A stretch of DNA of 57,380 bases from Nitrospiraceae bacterium (lineage in GTDB: Bacteria > Nitrospirota > Nitrospiria > Nitrospirales > Nitrospiraceae), in assembly GCA_035623075.1 (NCBI GenBank), contig DASPUC010000009.1, positions 1 to 57,380 on the forward strand. The letters run 5' to 3'. Below, in pieces: positions 53,596-57,380 of this stretch. The translations under genes and the position numbers were made by a program. Position 1 is the first letter of the stretch; the number at the start of each line of letters is the position of its first letter. The notes beneath the pieces are model-generated. The model was not told the origin of the DNA. It did no database searches and saw only the letters and a program-made list of their open reading frames with translations.

Positions 53596-53979
53596 ATGGA
53601 CGCAACGGCTGGTTCCTGCAATGCCTGCGGTGCTACCGGCACGGCACTGATGAAATTTTCTCTCGGCCGGGATTTCTTCGGTCGATCGTACGATCGCCTT
53701 TCCCCATCCGCCGATCAAAGCCCCAAATGGTACTGTGAGAGCTGTTCGATGCAGAAGAACCTGCAACGAGACTTTCGCGATATCCGCGCCGAATACGACA
53801 AGTTGAGTGCCGGTCAAGGCTCTGCTCTCTCGAATACCGACGAGTTCCGACGCGCCTCGCTGCGACTGCGCGAGATTGTGACCATCCTTGACGCTGCCTC
53901 GAGTCCGTCGCCCCTGATTGCAACAGCAGACGTTAAGCTTCTCCTGGATCGGCTCAGCACCGCAACCATGCCGGTCTAA
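53596..53979 (+). CDS. Small protein with two CxxC pairs, probable zinc ribbon
   Basis: 127 residues from ATG 53596 (MDATAGSCNACG) with GGAGG upstream; the open frame before it is a shadow. CNACG at residues 8-12 and CESC at residues about 50-53 are spaced as in a zinc ribbon or a redox-active site. The C-terminal 65 residues are helical (LRLREIVTILDAASSPS). Function unknown. It starts a compact run of four genes of similar redox flavour. Confidence 0.75.
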   Translation: MDATAGSCNACGATGTALMKFSLGRDFFGRSYDRLSPSADQSPKWYCESCSMQKNLQRDFRDIRAEYDKLSAGQGSALSNTDEFRRASLRLREIVTILDAASSPSPLIATADVKLLLDRLSTATMPV

Positions 53980-53991
53980 CGCTATTGCTTT

Positions 53992-54345
53992 ATGCCTCCG
54001 TTCCAGCGTCATATTTTCGTCTGTATCAATCAACGACCAAAAGACGATCCGCGAGGCTGCTGTGCAAACCTCGGCTCAGAACGGCTGCACGCTCATTTTA
54101 AGAGTGAGACGAAACGTCTCAACCTCAAGGGGTTGGTCCGAGCCAATAAGGCCGGGTGCCTCGACCATTGTTCGATGGGACCCAGTGTGGTCATCTATCC
54201 CGAAGGTGTCTGGTACTGGGTCGGCAATGAAGCCGATGTCACTGAGATCATGGAACGACACATTCTGAAAGGCGAGATCGTGACTCGATTGCTGATGCCG
54301 GATCATCCTGTGCCGGCGAAGCTCGCGCCGCTGAAGATAGACTAG
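53992..54345 (+). CDS. Thioredoxin-like [2Fe-2S] ferredoxin
   Basis: 117 residues, beginning 13 bases after the previous gene. Matches thioredoxin-like [2Fe-2S] proteins: HIFVCINQRPKDDPRGCC and AGCLDHCSMGPSVVIYPEGVWY, with four Cys that can ligate the cluster (C11, C22 or C23, C55, C59 by order). These proteins donate or store electrons, often in NuoE-like contexts. It is likely soluble. Confidence 0.88.
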   Translation: MPPFQRHIFVCINQRPKDDPRGCCANLGSERLHAHFKSETKRLNLKGLVRANKAGCLDHCSMGPSVVIYPEGVWYWVGNEADVTEIMERHILKGEIVTRLLMPDHPVPAKLAPLKID

Positions 54346-54368
54346 CTTCTTCAGCGATCACCTTCACC

Positions 54369-54782
54369 ATGCCAATCGAAGACAAATGGAAGGCCAACAT
54401 GGAAAAGGTGGCCTTCATGAAACGGTTTCCCGGTCTGCTGAATTCGTGGGACTCCCTGACTGGAAAATCCGTCGAGGCCGTCATCGAATTAAAGAGTAAA
54501 TCCGGGTCAGCTGTCGTCGTTTTTACCGACGGATCCTTTATCATCGTCCCTCCTCCGTCCGCAGAGGCCTACGAACTGGGTGAGGCCTTGACGGCCGCTC
54601 GCCAGTATCTTGAACTGAAGCATCCTGAGGCCTATGCGGAGCATGATCGCCTCGTGAAGAAGGACAAAGAGGCGCAGAAATCGGCTCGACTCAGCAACAT
54701 TCTGGGTGCCATTCGGAATAACGTGGATCAGATTCCGGAACTCAAAGACAAGCTGAAAGCGCTTGTAAAGGAGTGGAAGTGA
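54369..54782 (+). CDS. Conserved hypothetical protein
   Basis: 137 residues starting MPIEDKWKANMEKV, soluble. The middle has a beta-rich stretch (SVEAVIELKSKSGSAVVVFTDGSFIIVPPP), then helices with many charges. No family recognised. Its stop overlaps the next gene's GTG start by four bases (GTGA), so it is translated together with the ferredoxin-like protein. Confidence 0.75.
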   Translation: MPIEDKWKANMEKVAFMKRFPGLLNSWDSLTGKSVEAVIELKSKSGSAVVVFTDGSFIIVPPPSAEAYELGEALTAARQYLELKHPEAYAEHDRLVKKDKEAQKSARLSNILGAIRNNVDQIPELKDKLKALVKEWK

Positions 54783-55078
54783 GTAACCAGCCCGAAAAAA
54801 ACATGTTTGAGATCTTTTCTCAAGGTCTCTTCGAAGGAGTCAAACCCATGATGGTCATTCGCGATCACCTTGTCCGGCATCCCGATCGTTGTACGCATCA
54901 AGCCATCTGCGTCCCCATCTGCCCAACGGGAGCCTGGCTGTCGACGCCGCCGTTCAAGTTCGACGCCTCCCGTTGTTTGGAGAGTTGCCGCCTCTGCTTG
55001 GATGCCTGCCCGTCACAAGCGATCTATGGGGTCTTCAAGAAGGGGGAAAAGCTGCTGGAGCCGCAGAAGAAGAAGTAG
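54779..55078 (+). CDS. Ferredoxin-like protein with one atypical [4Fe-4S] motif
   Basis: 99 residues from GTG 54779, preceded by AAAGGAG. The first motif reads C-x5-C-x3-CP (CTHQAICVPICP), lacking the second Cys of a standard C-x2-C-x2-C-x3-CP (the place is Gln). The second motif is C-x3-C-x2-C-x3-CP (CLESCRLCLDACP), with one extra residue. It may hold one [4Fe-4S] and one [3Fe-4S] or degenerate cluster. It closes the redox cluster. Confidence 0.8.
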   Translation: MSNQPEKNMFEIFSQGLFEGVKPMMVIRDHLVRHPDRCTHQAICVPICPTGAWLSTPPFKFDASRCLESCRLCLDACPSQAIYGVFKKGEKLLEPQKKK

Positions 55079-55565
55079 CGAGCGCAGTCTCGTCAATCGC
55101 CTGTGCTCGCCGACCGCGCACACAAGAATTCGATCGGATTTGAAACTGCGGGCGGTGCTCGGTCCATGCGCGCAGTTGGCGACTGACGAGACTACTCTAG
55201 AAGGAACCGCTCACAGGGTTTAGTCATTTCCCAAAGTATCTTTTCAAACATACCTCGCCTGTTCCGCACCTCCGGCGAAAGTCAGCGCCAAGACCCCGAC
55301 ACACTCCATCCAGCCCACGAGACGGCCGCGGCTGACAGCAATGGCGAAAGGGGCGATGTGAAAAGCCTAAACCGACAGCAGTAACACACTGATCTATGTC
55401 AAATTGGCAAGGAGTGTAATGAACAGAAGTCGGATTGCAAAATTTCGAGACCAGCCACAAATGCCTGTCGCTCAGTACTTTGATTCTTGGGCACTCCTAA
55501 CATTCGAAGCAAGACATGCCCTAGGTTTCCAAGAGAATGACCGATCACGATGTGGCTCCGTGACT
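55079..55565. other. Gap with a long inverted repeat
   Basis: AGTCTCGTCAATCGCC at 55086-55101 and GGCGACTGACGAGACT at 55178-55193 are inverted copies with one mismatch, around a 76-base loop; this may terminate the redox operon. An ORF from 55419 (97 residues, AAGGAG upstream) runs into the convergent synthase gene; I do not call it. Confidence 0.5.
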
Positions 55566-56750
55566 CTATATAATCTGTTTTCGCAAATGTCCCCAGTAAG
55601 CCGCGCCAATATAACCGCAGGCGCCGGTCAAGATGGTCAAGGCCATCACTTGATAGACACGGTAACGGGGCACCTTGATGTTGACAGCGGGGTCAAGAAT
55701 GTCCGGTGAGATTGCTACACGTTTGAGGGTTTCGCCGGCGAGCAAAATCGGCCACATACAGGAGAGTCGGAGTCGAGTTTCCCTTCTCGGAATCTGCATG
55801 GTATAGGCCCAACCCTGGTCGAGGTGATCGACGGCAATTTTGAGCAGCCATGATAGCACTTGTCGATAGCGAATGACATTCTCTTTTTGAAGAAGATCCG
55901 CTGGGGTCAAGCCGGCTTCCCTTAAGATGACTTCAGGAATGTAGCAGCGTCCTCGCCGCAGGTCTCGAGGCAGGTCTTTCAGAATATTCGTGAGCTGGAG
56001 GCCCTTCCCAAATCGGACGCCGATGGCGGACATGTGAGCAATATCCCAATGGGACAGCGACGGCATGTGGGCACACATCATTCCGGTCCAAAATTCACCG
56101 ACACAACCGGCGACGTAATAGATATACCGGTCCATGTCATCCGTCGTCTGAAGAGCGGTGAGTGTGGCTGCTGACTCGCCAGGGAACTTCGTGAGATCCA
56201 TCTCCATTCCATTTGGCAGTGTGGACATGAGAGTACGAATCCGCTGGCGGTCTTCGACTGTGTATTCCTGATAGAGACGGAAGCAGTCTTCAAGCCGCGT
56301 CAACAGAACACGTTCCGACGAATGTGTCTGATGTGGGAGCAACGACGTCTGGATGGACCGGACCTCATCCCAGTGAATGGCATCTTCTGAAAACTGATGG
56401 CGAAATTGCTGGAGGTAGAATAGTCGCCGACTACGGTCGATCAAGTCCGTATCAGCGATCGTATCAACGGCACGGGCGAACAGGTAAGACAGGCCAACCT
56501 GACCACGTACGTTGGAGGGCAACACCGTAAGCGTGAGATAAAATGAGCGGGAGACCTGTTTGAGAACATCGCGGAGGAGTTCGTGCCTGGAGGAATGAGT
56601 AGCCGTGGGACGATCCTTATCTGACTTCCAACTTTCCTTCCATGCCCTTGTCTCGATGGCTTGGCAGCGGCCAGAGGCGTTTATCGCAGTAGATGGGGAA
56701 TGTCCCAGCGTGAGTGGGCGTGAATTTGACGATGACTGTCTTGCCCGCAC
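55566..56750 (-). CDS. Squalene/phytoene synthase family enzyme with C-terminal membrane segment
   Basis: 394 residues from GTG 56750, the first start available in this frame. Trans-isoprenyl diphosphate synthase (head-to-head) motifs: SRSFYLTLTVLP, the first Asp-rich FARAVDTIADTDLI, RTLMSTLPNGMEMDL, and the second LTNILKDLPRDLRRGRCYIP. A hydrophobic C-terminus (VYQVMALTILTGACGYIGAAYWG) looks like a membrane anchor, as in squalene synthases. The GTG overlaps the cupredoxin gene by 134 bases, which is unusual; no shorter start keeps the SRSFYL motif. It probably makes squalene for hopanoids or sterol-like lipids. Confidence 0.85.
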   Translation of the reverse strand: MRARQSSSNSRPLTLGHSPSTAINASGRCQAIETRAWKESWKSDKDRPTATHSSRHELLRDVLKQVSRSFYLTLTVLPSNVRGQVGLSYLFARAVDTIADTDLIDRSRRLFYLQQFRHQFSEDAIHWDEVRSIQTSLLPHQTHSSERVLLTRLEDCFRLYQEYTVEDRQRIRTLMSTLPNGMEMDLTKFPGESAATLTALQTTDDMDRYIYYVAGCVGEFWTGMMCAHMPSLSHWDIAHMSAIGVRFGKGLQLTNILKDLPRDLRRGRCYIPEVILREAGLTPADLLQKENVIRYRQVLSWLLKIAVDHLDQGWAYTMQIPRRETRLRLSCMWPILLAGETLKRVAISPDILDPAVNIKVPRYRVYQVMALTILTGACGYIGAAYWGHLRKQII

Positions 56751-57051
56751 TCACATCCTGCTCAACGGAGAGGCTCCCTGCTGGATCTTTGATGATGAAA
56801 TTGTGCGGAGTGATAGTCGTGACACTGGTCAGGGTCAACTCGACCGGCTTCCCTGCCTCGACAATCAGATGATTCGGGGTGTAAGAATAACTGTCGAGGA
56901 TCACCGTTGTCCGTTGGACTCCGTCGGCAGACAGGGGAACGACAACCGGTTCGCTGGGCTCTGCTGCATAAACAGCTAGTTGCAAACCAATAGTCCCGCT
57001 GATCAGCACAAGCACTCTCACAACCGTGAAGAAAGCGACGCTCCGGTTCAT
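56617..57051 (-). CDS. Exported cupredoxin-domain protein
   Basis: 144 residues with a signal peptide ending near VYAAE. The mature cupredoxin domain has type-1 copper ligand candidates: His in TPHNFIIKD, Cys in PIYCDKR, His in SHRDKGM and the following Met. It likely carries electrons in the periplasm, like other small copper proteins of nitrite oxidisers. The synthase downstream begins within its 3' end. Confidence 0.85.
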   Translation of the reverse strand: MNRSVAFFTVVRVLVLISGTIGLQLAVYAAEPSEPVVVPLSADGVQRTTVILDSYSYTPNHLIVEAGKPVELTLTSVTTITPHNFIIKDPAGSLSVEQDVSAGKTVIVKFTPTHAGTFPIYCDKRLWPLPSHRDKGMEGKLEVR

Positions 57052-57215
57052 CGCGGTGACTTTCTAACAGAAGGTGGACATCCGGTCAACTTTCACCGTT
57101 CAGATCAAGTACTTGGGCGGACTTGACCGCACCGTGAAAGGCCTTATCTTATCGCTCACAGGAGAGGGAGACCAGCAATTGGTTTTTCTCCCGCCCATTT
57201 TCAGTTTGTAGTTTG

Positions 57216-57221
57216 TATAAT
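57216..57221 (+). promoter_or_regulatory. Perfect -10 box upstream of htpX
   Basis: TATAAT at 57216-57221 is 42 bases before the htpX start, but no good -35 lies 16-18 bases upstream, so a regulated or extended promoter is possible. Confidence 0.35.
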
Positions 57222-57263
57222 GTACAAGTTGCGGATTCACAGCCCCCGCTAAGGAGGAAATCA

Positions 57264-57380
57264 ATGAAGTGGATTAAGGGTATTGGGTTGTTCCTGATCG
57301 CGAACATTCTCATTTATCTCACCCTCTCAATTACCGCCAACATCTTGATCAATATCATTCTTCCGATGTTTGGCATTGAT
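57264..57380 (+). CDS. htpX: HtpX-type membrane metalloprotease, N-terminal fragment
   Basis: ATG 57264 with a perfect AAGGAGG ribosome binding site. The visible 39 residues, from MKWIKGIGLFLIANILIYLT on, match the HtpX N-terminus, which is a membrane-anchoring first helix pair. The HExxH catalytic part lies beyond the right edge. HtpX degrades misfolded membrane proteins. Confidence 0.75.
   Translation, partial: MKWIKGIGLFLIANILIYLTLSITANILINIILPMFGID

Noticed and set aside
55404-55709. ORF of 97-101 residues with AAGGAG upstream of 55419
   Set aside because: It runs 140 bases into the convergent synthase gene and has no recognisable domain or composition.

Overview
The window is chromosomal DNA of about 57% G+C from a Gram-negative bacterium. 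The gene mix fits the Nitrospirota best, probably Nitrospira: a GldA/GldG-type ABC operon with DUF4340, several NtrC-type two-component systems, glycogen phosphorylase with 4-alpha-glucanotransferase, cupredoxin and redox genes, and a cyanobacteria-like TpsA/TpsB/CHAT/DUF928 operon. The taxon is inferred from gene content and remembered repeat types; no search was run.

Layout. 1-0.9 kb: a minus-strand tRNA-Tyr, tRNA-Gly, tRNA-Thr, tuf unit behind a strong sigma70-type promoter. 1-11 kb: a HExxH protein, a UvrD-type helicase, glycogen phosphorylase followed by HEAT-repeat and coiled-coil proteins, a second HEAT protein and RlpA. 11.6-16.4 kb: a four-gene ABC-2/GldG/DUF4340 operon, then tRNA-Arg(CCT). 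16.5-18.5 kb: a decayed integration site, with a frameshifted tyrosine-integrase C-terminus beside the tRNA and an inverted partial copy of the tRNA 3' half 2 kb away; a PilZ protein and a cysteine-motif membrane protein lie between. 18.6-20.8 kb: a DpnII/MboI-type nuclease fold whose acidic catalytic residues appear lost, a stand-alone Lrp/AsnC (RAM) domain protein and a lipoprotein. 20.8-26.8 kb: a kinase/NtrC pair, malQ and a DUF72 gene. 26.8-28.3 kb: a repeat-rich spacer with very small ORFs.

28.3-38.9 kb is the accessory core. It holds a subtilisin-like protease, a Cys-rich lipoprotein, then a tightly packed operon: a two-partner-secretion exoprotein (TpsA), its outer-membrane transporter (TpsB), an exported TPR-CHAT caspase-like protease and a DUF928 protein. 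The next block (39.2-47.8 kb) looks like one sensory unit: a small membrane protein, a ribbon-helix-helix protein, a secreted TonB-plug-only protein, a receiver with five PAS domains and no output domain, an ABC_sub_bind periplasmic protein, a HAMP-GAF histidine kinase and an NtrC-type regulator.

47.9-57.4 kb is mostly housekeeping: a small membrane protein with a lipoprotein cytochrome c, queC, a DksA/TraR-type zinc-finger protein, apt, a group 2 sigma factor, acylphosphatase, tRNA-Pro(CGG), alanine dehydrogenase, a small iron-sulfur/redox cluster, a squalene/phytoene synthase overlapping a cupredoxin gene, and the start of htpX at the right edge. Composite intergenic repeats (GA-rich tracts beside TCTGGTTT-type repeats) recur, and one copy is translated in frame inside the TpsA C-terminus.
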